A DNA stretch of 15,912 bases from an uncultured Ellagibacter sp. (GCF_934643285.1 NZ_CAKUBT010000028.1:1-15912); one strand, 5' to 3'; shown: positions 1-6,890, numbered from the stretch's first letter. Program-made: numbers and translations. Notes: generated by a model not told the origin, from the letters alone.

Positions 1-1301
1 GCAGCGATGGAAAGCCGTTGGCGCTCCCCGCCTGAAAGGGAGAGCGGGTGCCTGTCGGCAAGACCTTCGAGAGCAAGCGCAGCCTTTATTGCTGCAATCC
101 GGTCCTTATTACCTAGGCCGTCTTCCGCGCCATCCGAAGAGCACGCGCTTGCAAGCTCATCGTCAACTGTGCTGCTGAACAACTGGTACCCCGGTTCTTG
201 CATAACCAGGTACACGCGCCCCGCCCGTTTCCTTGCGCGAAGCGGCACGTCGTCGACCTCGATCACCCCCGCCTTTTCCTTGAGAAGGCCGGCCATGCAC
301 CGGGCAAACGTCGTTTTCCCAGCCCCGTTGTGCCCCACAATACCGACGACACTACCCGAAAGGAGGCAGGAATCGAGACCGTTCAAGACCGCAGGCGCAC
401 CGCGGTAGCCAGCAACTACGCCGCTCATACGTACGATGGTTTTTCCGTAAGAAGGTGATCTGGAGGCATTCGATGCGACCACGTCGCCCAAGGGCGACAC
501 CGCCACAACAGAGTCGATTTCAGCAAGAGAGGCGGCGCGCAGCCCCATATCGGTTCTCGTTTCAAATGGCATAGCAAGGAACTCTGCCGCCGCCCAGTCT
601 CCTATAACCGAGCCATCGCTTATAACCACATAGCGGTCTGCAATACCATCAAGCCACCACAGGCGATGCTCGGAGATAAGCACGGTCTTCCCCTGGCTCT
701 TCAGAAGCGCAACCGTGCGCGCAAGATTCCGCATCGCATGCACATCGAGCGACGCGGTTGGCTCATCAAGCACGAAGATGTCAGGATGCACCGCATAGGC
801 CGATGCCAGGATAACCGACTGCTTCTGCCCGCCGGAAAGCGCCTCGGTACCGCGCCCGAGCAGGCCCTCAATACCGAGCGTTGCCGCTGCCTGCGCCACA
901 CGTTCGACCATTTCCTCGCGATCGATTCCGAAGTTCTCGCATCCGAAGGCGATTTCCGAGGTCACGTCGAGATTGACGAACTGGCTACGCGGATTCTGGA
1001 ACACCGACCCGACATGCGCGGAAAGCTCGCCCATCGTCCATGCGGAAACGGGTTTTCCCGCAACAAGCACCTCACCTTGAAGGTCCCCTTCGTACATAAG
1101 AGGAATAAGCGCATTAACGAGGCGCGTAAGCGTTGTCTTGCCACATCCTGACTGCCCGGTCACAACAACGCATTGACCGCGAGGGATCTTAAGCGAAACG
1201 TCACGAAGCGATGGACGGGAAGCGCCTTTGTAGCAAAACGTGCATCCATCGAGCTCGATAGCATAGGGCGAAGCCTTCGCCGCGGCGGCATTTTCCATCA
1301 T
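1..1301 (-). CDS. ECF-type ABC transporter, fused double ATP-binding subunit (partial)
   Basis: ATPase that powers an energy-coupling-factor (ECF) importer at the inner face of the membrane. About 433 residues are visible before the gene runs off the window. Two ABC ATPase domains lie in tandem. Domain 1 has Walker A GQSGCGKT (residues 49-56), a Q-loop QNP near 102, signature LSGGQ (155-159), Walker B ending in LDEP (about 178-181) and the switch His212. Domain 2 has Walker A GHNGAGKT (323-330) and signature LSGGE (422-426); its Walker B is outside the window. Separate EcfA1 and EcfA2 are the commoner arrangement; a fused pair is known from dedicated ECF systems such as YkoD. The start overlaps the ecfT stop as TGATG, so the two are translationally coupled. 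A second ATG at 1298 is equally possible. The transported substrate cannot be told. Confidence 0.93.
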   Translation of the reverse strand, partial: MMENAAAAKASPYAIELDGCTFCYKGASRPSLRDVSLKIPRGQCVVVTGQSGCGKTTLTRLVNALIPLMYEGDLQGEVLVAGKPVSAWTMGELSAHVGSVFQNPRSQFVNLDVTSEIAFGCENFGIDREEMVERVAQAAATLGIEGLLGRGTEALSGGQKQSVILASAYAVHPDIFVLDEPTASLDVHAMRNLARTVALLKSQGKTVLISEHRLWWLDGIADRYVVISDGSVIGDWAAAEFLAMPFETRTDMGLRAASLAEIDSVVAVSPLGDVVASNASRSPSYGKTIVRMSGVVAGYRGAPAVLNGLDSCLLSGSVVGIVGHNGAGKTTFARCMAGLLKEKAGVIEVDDVPLRARKRAGRVYLVMQEPGYQLFSSTVDDELASACSSDGAEDGLGNKDRIAAIKAALALEGLADRHPLSLSGGERQRLSIA

Positions 1302-2074
1302 CAGAGCACCCCCGCTCTAAAGCAAGCGGAAAGTGCAAGGAGCGCCATCGCAGCAATGAGACACACAACATCGATAGCGCGCACCCTTAAGTGGTAATAC
1401 GAGGTGCGGTGCGCACTCGCCCCCACGCCGCGAACAACGACCGCGTTCCCCAGCTCGTCGGCAACCTGGCCTAAACGCGCGATCACGGGCACAAGGAAGT
1501 GCTCGGCGGTCTTGGCGGGATGGCACACGACCGATTTCGGCGTGAGAGCGATGCCGCGCGTCTTCATCGCGTCGGCGACGGCAGAGAATTCGCGTCCCAT
1601 GGTGGGAAGGAAACGAAACGCCACGCACACGCCAACCGACACGTTCGCGGGAACGCGCATCGCCTGCAGCGCGCAAGCGAGCTCGCCGAGACGCGTGGTT
1701 GCGATCATGTTGAAAGCGAACATGAAGGCGGGCAAAACATGGCGGTACATGAGAAGCGACGCCGCAAAGGGCGAAAGCAGGGTGTTCCCGCTCGCCACGA
1801 ACAGCTGCGCCGTCACGGCGAACAGCGCATAGAAGGCAAGCCAGCGCACGATCGCGGAGAAGCGACGGCAATACGCCATCACGACAACGGTAAGCGCCAA
1901 AACGCCCATCTCGGCGAACAGGCTTTGCATAAGCGCCATCTGCACGTTGATCGCCGCCAGAACCGCAAGCGACGTACGCGGGTCAAGATGGCGCGGTGCA
2001 GCGTTGGCAGACGTCGAAGGCTGCGTCTGCACTACCGCGTTCAAGGGCAAAGGCGCGCCCATCGAAAGAGCCAT
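1301..2074 (-). CDS. ecfT: ECF transporter transmembrane subunit EcfT (CbiQ family)
   Basis: Membrane scaffold that couples ATP hydrolysis to the substrate-binding S component. It has 257 residues, normal for the family. A polar N-terminus is followed by the conserved DPRT (31-34) and several hydrophobic helices (about 35-66, 75-96, 108-125, 143-156 and 232-252). The cytoplasmic coupling region has two Arg-Gly motifs, MKTRG (170-174) and VRG (214-216), matching the paired X-R-X motifs that dock EcfT onto the two ATPases. A purine-rich AGGAAGAAGGA about ten bases before the ATG is the likely ribosome site. It is the first gene of the minus-strand operon and is divergent from the AraC regulator. 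The S component is absent here and may lie beyond the window start. Confidence 0.9.
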   Translation of the reverse strand: MALSMGAPLPLNAVVQTQPSTSANAAPRHLDPRTSLAVLAAINVQMALMQSLFAEMGVLALTVVVMAYCRRFSAIVRWLAFYALFAVTAQLFVASGNTLLSPFAASLLMYRHVLPAFMFAFNMIATTRLGELACALQAMRVPANVSVGVCVAFRFLPTMGREFSAVADAMKTRGIALTPKSVVCHPAKTAEHFLVPVIARLGQVADELGNAVVVRGVGASAHRTSYYHLRVRAIDVVCLIAAMALLALSACFRAGVL

Positions 2075-2097
2075 GCGATTATCGTCCTTCTTCCTAC

Positions 2098-2117
2098 TAG
2101 TTAGCCATATATAACTA
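2098..2117. promoter_or_regulatory. Inverted repeat in the ecfT/araC divergent control region
   Basis: TAGTTA (2098-2103) and TAACTA (2112-2117) form a perfect 6-bp dyad around an 8-base AT-rich centre. It sits in the 94-bp gap between two divergent starts, in an AT-rich stretch within high-GC sequence. On the minus strand TATATA, a possible -10 for ecfT, lies inside the dyad; on the plus strand TAAAAT (2125-2130) could be a -10 for the regulator. An operator for the adjacent AraC protein is the natural guess, but this is inference. Confidence 0.45.
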
Positions 2118-2168
2118 TTTACGATAAAATACAGTTCAATAAGGCAATGCGGAAGACGGAACGGGAAG

Positions 2169-3221
2169 ATGGAAAACTACGCCGAAAAGAATTCAAGTTC
2201 TACCGAAAAATCAAACGGAAGCTACGCCTCAGAACAAGGAAACCCGCTTTACGACATGTTCGTCACGCAGCTTTCTCAGTTGCACACCGTATGCGCGAAG
2301 GAAGCGCTCGCGCGCGGATTCGGACAGGCAAACCTGGTGCGAAGCATCGGCGAGACATGGTTCGTCGACCCCCGATACGGCAGGGGCTCTTATTGGTTCT
2401 ACCTCATGGACGGCGACACCATCGTCGTGTCGATGGACATCACATACGAACGCGCCGTGGAGGCAGTCATAGAGACTATTCCCTATCTGGGGTTCGGCCT
2501 CTATGAGCATGCGATGCCCATGTATTGCTCGCCTGAGTGCGCTGGATCAAACTGCAAGCTCATAGGGCACGACTGGGATGGCGGCCCCTACATAAGCTCG
2601 TTCGAGCCCGGCAAGCGACTGTCATCGGCGTCGATCACCATAGCCCCCGAAGCGATACACCGCTATGCGGATGCCTTACACTGCGACGAGAAGGAACTAC
2701 GCCGCGCCATCGAGCAGCTCATCACGTCGGACGGCGTGCCCGGCTTGCCCTCGGCACTTCGAGGGCTTGACATCACCTACCCCGCCGCATCAGTAGCCGA
2801 TGCGTATTATCACGCCAAGGTGATTGAATGTTTCGCGCTGCTTGCGAGCGGCATTCCCGGGAAGGGCACAGCAGCCGAGGCCGCACGCATAAGCGACAAG
2901 GATTGCGTCGAATGCATCTGCTCTTACATCGACGGCAACCTATCATCCGATCTCAGCACGAAAACGCTGTGCAATATCGCCCATGTAAGCGAGGGGAAAA
3001 TGATATCGGCGTTCCGCAATGTACAGGGAGACACCCCGCAAAGCTACATCCGCGCACGGCGCCTGGAGCACGGTCGGCGCCTTCTCCTTGATGGAAGCCG
3101 CGAAATCGGCGGAATCGCCAAAAGCGCAGGCTATCGCAACCAAGGAGCGTTCACCGACGCATTCAAGCGCGCCTACGGAACAACGCCGCGCGCCTATCGC
3201 AAAAGATTGCGCATCGGATAG
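2169..3221 (+). CDS. AraC-family transcriptional regulator
   Basis: Probable regulator of the divergent ECF transporter operon. It has 350 residues. The C-terminal part (about 245-346) is an AraC/XylS double helix-turn-helix: helix pair one around 262-284 (KTLCNIAHVSEGKMISAFR) and pair two around 311-333, ending in the classic GYRNQGAFTDAFKRAYGTTP pattern (321-340). The N-terminal 240 residues are a ligand or partner domain I cannot assign; a Cys-containing segment (CSPECAGSNC, 120-129) could bind a metal or be redox-active, which is speculation. The first 25 residues are polar and low in complexity. A purine-rich GGAACGGGAAG precedes the ATG at close range. Base composition looks less GC-rich than in the surrounding metabolic genes, compatible with acquisition. 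Confidence 0.9.
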   Translation: MENYAEKNSSSTEKSNGSYASEQGNPLYDMFVTQLSQLHTVCAKEALARGFGQANLVRSIGETWFVDPRYGRGSYWFYLMDGDTIVVSMDITYERAVEAVIETIPYLGFGLYEHAMPMYCSPECAGSNCKLIGHDWDGGPYISSFEPGKRLSSASITIAPEAIHRYADALHCDEKELRRAIEQLITSDGVPGLPSALRGLDITYPAASVADAYYHAKVIECFALLASGIPGKGTAAEAARISDKDCVECICSYIDGNLSSDLSTKTLCNIAHVSEGKMISAFRNVQGDTPQSYIRARRLEHGRRLLLDGSREIGGIAKSAGYRNQGAFTDAFKRAYGTTPRAYRKRLRIG

Positions 3222-3300
3222 GGCAGAGCATCGCGCTATACCCCGCCACCCCGAAAACAGGTGGGAGCCGGCCATGCGAGCGACTCAGATTAGAGGGGCG

Positions 3301-3520
3301 ATGGGAAACGAAGGTCAACCGCCGGCGACGCTACACGCTTGCAGTCATACGGGAGGCGTTCTTCGCGCTGCTGGCCGAAGCCGGCTTCGCAAAGATGACG
3401 GTGGCGGACATCTGCCGCCGCGCCGATTTCAACCGGATCGTCCACAACGTTCAGGGCAACCTGGCCGTCTGCGCTTGCGGGCCGACAACCACCTGCCGCG
3501 GGCCGCAATCAACCCAGTAG
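3301..3520 (+). pseudogene. TetR-family regulator remnant (frameshifted and truncated)
   Basis: The frame starting at 3302 reads ETKVNRRRRYTLAVIREAFF followed by ALLAEAGFAKMTVADICRR and ADFNR (to 3436). This is the N-terminal helix-turn-helix of a TetR repressor, up to the point where GTFYxHY normally follows. The ATG at 3301, preceded by a good ribosome site (AGAGGGGCG), is one base out of frame; removing one G of the GGG at 3303-3305 restores M-E-T-K-V. After the recognition helix the TetR match ends abruptly and unrelated sequence runs to a TAG at 3518-3520. The ligand-binding domain is missing, so no function is expected. I see no inverted repeats or target duplication marking how it was lost. 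Confidence 0.7.
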
Positions 3521-3622
3521 GTGGTTGCGAGAATAGCCAGCACTGTCGTGGCTTGCAGATACCTATCGCGGTCGCCACTTTATCCTGATAGTGCTATTAT
3601 TCTAACTTGAAACCAACCACAG

Positions 3623-3960
3623 ATGAGGGTTATGCCCGACGACGACGCGCTCACCGCAGAAGAGGTCGCGAATGCTCCGCGCCTTCTCACTCGACGGCCG
3701 GGAGCCTTTCGTCATCGCCGGCAACGACCTTTCGGGCGACATTATCGCCTACGCCCTCGCCGCCGCTGGGCTGCCGGTCTCGCGTGCCCACGTGGGCAGC
3801 TACACCGCGCTCGTCAACCCGTACGCAAAGCAAGCGAACGCGGCGCTCGTCTCGAAGGGATGCGCCGACGTGGCGATCGGCGTCGAGCGTTTGGCGAAGG
3901 AGCTGCCCCTGTGGCTCTGCGTTACTGTGGTGGTGCCGCCTCTTGTTCGGCGACACCTGC
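3623..3960 (+). pseudogene. Excisionase-type HTH / PBP-like regulator remnant
   Basis: Pieces of a ModE-like one-component regulator appear in two frames. From 3623, MPDDDALTAEEVAN has the look of the start of an excisionase-type helix-turn-helix (HTH_17) protein. In another frame from 3672, AFSLDGREPFVIAGNDLSGD, then VGSYTALVNPYAKQANAALV and GCADVAIGVERLAKE match the order and style of the PBP-like domain (PF12727) found behind such HTHs, often beside molybdate or tungstate transport genes. The HTH core and parts of the binding domain are missing, and the reading frame changes between the first two pieces. The last part loses resemblance near 3930. Family assignment is from memory of motif style and not from a search. 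A short expressed protein from 3672 cannot be excluded. Confidence 0.5.
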
Positions 3961-4044
3961 ATAATCGCATGCTTGGTCGCCGACAGACGCGGCATCGGGC
4001 GCGCTCCACATCCGTCGTCCCGTTTCGTTTCGTCCCAAAGGGAA

Positions 4045-4082
4045 GATAGGAGGCGTACTCCTTATCGATAGGAGTTTCCTAT
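4045..4082. promoter_or_regulatory. Clustered GATAGGAG dyads upstream of the methyltransferase gene
   Basis: GATAGGAG occurs directly at 4045-4052 and 4067-4074, 22 bp apart, about two helical turns. Each is followed by an inverted partner: AGGAG/CTCCT with a 5-base centre (4048-4062), and the perfect ATAGGA-GTT-TCCTAT (4068-4082). The second has the T-N11-A shape of LysR-type boxes and lies about 66 bp upstream of the transcription start implied by the -10 at 4129. It is a candidate site for the LysR protein encoded at 5493-6401. Confidence 0.5.
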
Positions 4083-4105
4083 GGCGAATACTCCGAATCA
4101 AATAT

Positions 4106-4134
4106 TTTCCGATTTCCGAGCGTATGACTATACT
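4106..4134 (+). promoter_or_regulatory. Putative promoter of the methyltransferase gene
   Basis: A good -10, TATACT (4129-4134), lies 17 bases after a poor -35, TTTCCG (4106-4111). A weak -35 fits an activator-dependent promoter with the dyads just upstream. It implies a leader of about 85 bases. That leader contains AGGCGC (4148-4153), GCGCCT (4182-4187) and AGGCGC (4188-4193), so the middle element can pair with either neighbour. Confidence 0.4.
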
Positions 4135-4225
4135 TCACAACGAAACAAGGCGCCGCAGCCGCGAGCGCACGAAACCGAGCAGCGCCTAGGCGCATGCGAG
4201 CAAACATCCAACCGAAAGGCAGACA

Positions 4226-5347
4226 ATGGCAGTGAACTATGGACCGAATCGATACGACGTCGTCGGCAGCTTCCTTCGCCCCGCGAAGCTGAAGCAGGCG
4301 CGCGAGGATTTCAGCGCAGGCGCAATCGACGCCGCAGCTTTGAAGGCAGTCGAGGACGAGTGCATCACCGACCTCATCGCGAAGGAGAAAAAGGCCGGCC
4401 TGCGCTTCATCACCGACGGCGAATTCCGCCGTGCGACCTGGCATCTTGACTTCATGTGGGCATTCGAGGGCATCGGCCATTCCACAACCGAAGACGGCCT
4501 GCCGTTCCACGACGAGGCCGCCAAGATCGACGACACCTATCTGACGGGGAAGATTTCGCTCGCAGGCGAGCATCCCTTCGTCGAGCACTTCCGCTTCGTA
4601 CAGTCCTTCGAGGACGAGAACACCACGGCGAAGCTGACGATTCCCGCGCCCGCGCAGTTCATCGAGCAGTTCATCATGCCCATGAACCGCAAGGCGACCG
4701 ACGCCGCATACGGAAGCGACGCGCTCCTAGAAGACGACATCGTCGCCGCCTACCTGGCATTCATCGAGCAGGTTCACGCCGCGGGCTGTCGCAACCTGCA
4801 GTTTGACGACTGCTCGTGGGGATGCCTTGTCGACCCGAAGGCAGAGCTTTTCTTCGGGACCGACCAAGCGGGACTCGCGCGCATCAAGGAAACGCTGCTG
4901 CGCGTGAACAACCGCGTGCTCGACGCCGCGCCCGCCGACCTGCGCATCAACACGCACGTATGCCGCGGCAATTTCCACAGCACGTGGGCCTGCGAGGGCG
5001 GCTATGACGACGTCGCCGATGCCCTGCTCGCAAACGAGCACGTGAACGCTTACTTCCTCGAGTTCGACGACGAGCGCTCCGGCAGCTTCGCACCGCTTTC
5101 GAGCGTGCCCGCGGGCAAGAAGGTCGTGCTCGGACTTGTCACCACAAAGCGTGCCGAGCTCGAGGATAAGCAGGCCGTCATCGCGCGCATCCACGAGGCG
5201 GCGAAGTACGTGCCGCTCGAGAACCTCTGCCTCTCCCCGCAGTGCGGCTTCGCAAGCTGCGAGATTGGCAACAAGCTCACCGAGGAGCAGCAGTGGGCGA
5301 AGGTGGCGCTCGTGCGCGAGATCGCCGAGGAAGTGTGGGGCGACTAG
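4226..5347 (+). CDS. MetE C-terminal-like (YxjG/YxjH family) cobalamin-independent methyltransferase
   Basis: Probable zinc methyltransferase making methionine, or methylating a related thiol, in the cytoplasm. It has 373 residues, about half of full MetE, and lacks the N-terminal duplicated barrel. The four zinc ligands of the MetE catalytic barrel are all recognisable: His244 and Cys246 (NTHVCRGNF), Glu279 (FLEFD) and Cys340 (SPQCGF). FITDGEFRR (61-69) and FDDCSW (193-198) are further family signatures near the active site. Single-barrel proteins of this group may use methyl donors other than polyglutamyl-methyl-folate, so donor and acceptor stay open. The ATG at 4226 is preceded by AAAGGCAG. 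The gene ends in a strong terminator and is followed by a LysR-type regulator, a plausible partner. Confidence 0.9.
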   Translation: MAVNYGPNRYDVVGSFLRPAKLKQAREDFSAGAIDAAALKAVEDECITDLIAKEKKAGLRFITDGEFRRATWHLDFMWAFEGIGHSTTEDGLPFHDEAAKIDDTYLTGKISLAGEHPFVEHFRFVQSFEDENTTAKLTIPAPAQFIEQFIMPMNRKATDAAYGSDALLEDDIVAAYLAFIEQVHAAGCRNLQFDDCSWGCLVDPKAELFFGTDQAGLARIKETLLRVNNRVLDAAPADLRINTHVCRGNFHSTWACEGGYDDVADALLANEHVNAYFLEFDDERSGSFAPLSSVPAGKKVVLGLVTTKRAELEDKQAVIARIHEAAKYVPLENLCLSPQCGFASCEIGNKLTEEQQWAKVALVREIAEEVWGD

Positions 5348-5381
5348 CTTAGGCCGCGCGCACGCCGCGCGTGGCCCCCGA

Positions 5382-5411
5382 GGGGGAGGGCAAACAAGCT
5401 CTCCCCCTTTT
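5382..5411 (+). terminator. Intrinsic terminator after the methyltransferase gene
   Basis: A 10-bp stem (5382-5391 with 5398-5407, one G-T pair) closes a 6-base loop AAACAA and is followed by TTTT (5408-5411). It lies 35 bp after the stop and separates this gene from the lysR-type gene, which therefore needs its own promoter. Confidence 0.85.
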
Positions 5412-5434
5412 GAGTTCTTTGCGCGAAACGCCTG

Positions 5435-5462
5435 CAAGGATGTTATTTTCCCCCTATCCTTG
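5435..5462. promoter_or_regulatory. Inverted repeat before the LysR-type gene
   Basis: CAAGGAT (5435-5441) and ATCCTTG (5456-5462) form a perfect 7-bp dyad around 14 bases, ending 30 bp before the start codon. Read on the minus strand, the right arm continues as GGATAGGGGG, resembling the GATAGGAG motif at 4045 and 4067. A self-regulatory site for the LysR protein is possible. Confidence 0.35.
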
Positions 5463-5492
5463 AACACCGATGGCCACAGGCGAGGAGCGCTC

Positions 5493-6401
5493 ATGAAACT
5501 GCAGCAACTGAAATACGTCGTGAAAGTCGCCGAAGTGGGCAACATCACCGAGGCGTCGAGGCGCCTGTTCGTGTCCCAGCCGTCCATCACCGCCGCAATC
5601 CACGATCTGGAGCGAGAAATGGGCGTCGTCATCTTCGAACGCACGAACAAAGGCGTCGTGGTGACATCGGAGGGTGAGACGTTTTTGGGATACGCCCGGC
5701 AGGTGCTCGAACAGGCTGACCTTCTGGAGGAGAAGTACAAGGGCGAGACGCAGCAAGTCCCCCACTTCGCTGTCTCCTGTCAGCACTACTCGTTTGCCGT
5801 TAACGCGTTTGTCGACGTCATACGCGAGTTTAACGCCTTCCGCTACGATTTCACCCTGCGCGAGGAGCAAACGCACGAGATCGTCGAGGACGTCTCGCGC
5901 ATGAAAAGCGAGCTGGGGATCATCTACCTCTCCAAGCGAAACCACGAGGTCATCGAGAAAATGCTGCGAAGCCAAGACCTTCTATTCGAGCCCCTGTTCA
6001 CCGCCGAGCCGCACGTGTTCATCTCGAGCGCTCATCCGCTTGCGGAGCGCGAGTCTGTAACGCTCGACGACCTCGACGACTTCCCCTACCTTTCCTACGA
6101 GCAGGGAGATTTCAACTCGTTCTACTTCAGCGAGGAGCTGCTCAGCACGCTCGACCGCCGCAAGAACATCCGCGTGCGCGACCGCGCGACGCTGTTCAAC
6201 CTGGCCGTGGGGCTGAATGGGTACACCGTGTGCAGCGGGGTCATATCGCACGAGCTCAACGGCGAGAACATCATCTCCATTCCGCTGGACGTGGACGAGA
6301 CCATGACCATCGGGATTATCACCCGCAGAAACACCACGCCCACGCGCTACGGGAAAGCCTACCGGGAGGCAATCAAACGCCACATCCCGCAAAGTTCGTA
6401 A
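5493..6401 (+). CDS. LysR-type transcriptional regulator
   Basis: DNA-binding activator or repressor of 302 residues, standard length for the family. Residues 3-62 are the winged helix-turn-helix: LKYVVKVAEVGNITEASRRL (6-25), FVSQPSITAAIHDLEREMG (26-44), then IFERTNKGVVVTSEG. Residues about 90-298 form the two-lobed co-inducer domain. The ATG at 5493 is chosen because LysR proteins begin at this point and GGCGAGGAG lies just before it; the frame is open further upstream to 5136, but only over the methyltransferase gene. The effector is unknown. Being next to a methionine-synthase-like gene, a sulfur-amino-acid signal is a reasonable inference, and a dyad of LysR-box shape stands upstream of that gene. 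Confidence 0.92.
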   Translation: MKLQQLKYVVKVAEVGNITEASRRLFVSQPSITAAIHDLEREMGVVIFERTNKGVVVTSEGETFLGYARQVLEQADLLEEKYKGETQQVPHFAVSCQHYSFAVNAFVDVIREFNAFRYDFTLREEQTHEIVEDVSRMKSELGIIYLSKRNHEVIEKMLRSQDLLFEPLFTAEPHVFISSAHPLAERESVTLDDLDDFPYLSYEQGDFNSFYFSEELLSTLDRRKNIRVRDRATLFNLAVGLNGYTVCSGVISHELNGENIISIPLDVDETMTIGIITRRNTTPTRYGKAYREAIKRHIPQSS

Positions 6402-6460
6402 TTGCGACGAGTAAGAAAGCAAGATTGCAACGCAACAGAAACGAGCGAACAGGAAAACAG

Positions 6461-6483
6461 TGGCGCAAAACCGAGTTGCTCCC
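6461..6483 (+). repeat. 23-bp interspersed repeat, copy 1
   Basis: Begins TGGCGCAAAACCGAGTT and ends GCTCCC. It belongs to a family with approximate consensus TGGCACRAAAACCGAGTT followed by AYCCC. Four copies occur within 282 bp of non-coding sequence. Confidence 0.7.
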
Positions 6484-6529
6484 GCAATGCGCATCCTGGA
6501 CACAACCCGCTACCCCCGTTTGAGAAACG

Positions 6530-6552
6530 TGGCACAAAAAACGAGGTATCCC
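6530..6552 (+). repeat. 23-bp interspersed repeat, copy 2
   Basis: Begins TGGCACAAAAAACGAGGT and ends ATCCC. It starts 69 bp after the start of copy 1. Its 5' flank GAGAAACG resembles GAAAACAG before copy 1. Confidence 0.7.
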
Positions 6553-6580
6553 GACAAAGTCCACGCCAAAGGGAAGATTC

Positions 6581-6603
6581 TGGCACGAAAACCGAGTTAC
6601 CCC
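6581..6603 (+). repeat. 23-bp interspersed repeat, copy 3
   Basis: Begins TGGCACGAAAACCGAGTT and ends ACCCC, closest to the consensus. It starts 51 bp after the start of copy 2, so the spacing is irregular and this is not a CRISPR-like array. Confidence 0.7.
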
Positions 6604-6719
6604 AAGAGGAAGGCCCCCAAACGAGGAGAAGCCGTCGAATAGAAACCGCCTCGAACAAGGAATCCCCAGGTCATGAGGTTGCCGCTATTCAGCTACCTTC
6701 TCGTCCCGCGTTTTCCAGT

Positions 6720-6742
6720 GGGATAACTCGGAATTCCTGCCA
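6720..6742 (-). repeat. 23-bp interspersed repeat, copy 4 (inverted)
   Basis: On the minus strand it begins TGGCAGGAATTCCGAGTT and ends ATCCC. Its orientation is opposite to copies 1-3. The plus-strand stretch 6779-6800 (CAGAACCG, then TTTACCC) may be a decayed fifth copy. Confidence 0.65.
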
Positions 6743-6746
6743 CAAT

Positions 6747-6845
6747 TGGGCTTTGGGGGCGTACTTTTTTGGTAGCAACAGCCCGCAGAACCGTTTACCC
6801 TCAGGGGAATCAAAACTAGGGTGCACGTTTCGCCCCAGAAGCCCA
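6747..6845. repeat. Imperfect 15-bp inverted repeat
   Basis: The arms are 6747-6761 (TGGGCTTTGGGGGCG) and 6831-6845 (CGCCCCAGAAGCCCA). They pair at 13 of 15 positions across 69 bases, directly next to repeat copy 4. It may mark a small mobile or structured element; no coding content is seen inside. Confidence 0.45.
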
Positions 6846-6890
6846 CTCCGTCCTATAAGCCCCATTTGCCCTCGCAAAGCGCAAAGCTGC

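Noticed and set aside
5136..5492. LysR gene extended upstream to 5136
   Set aside because: The extension lies over the methyltransferase gene and its terminator; the LysR domain starts exactly at 5493.
4727..5740. Minus-strand open frame of 337 codons
   Set aside because: Antisense to the methyltransferase and LysR genes and spans a strong terminator.
6461..6742. CRISPR array
   Set aside because: Repeats are diverged, unevenly spaced, and one is inverted; no cas genes are nearby.
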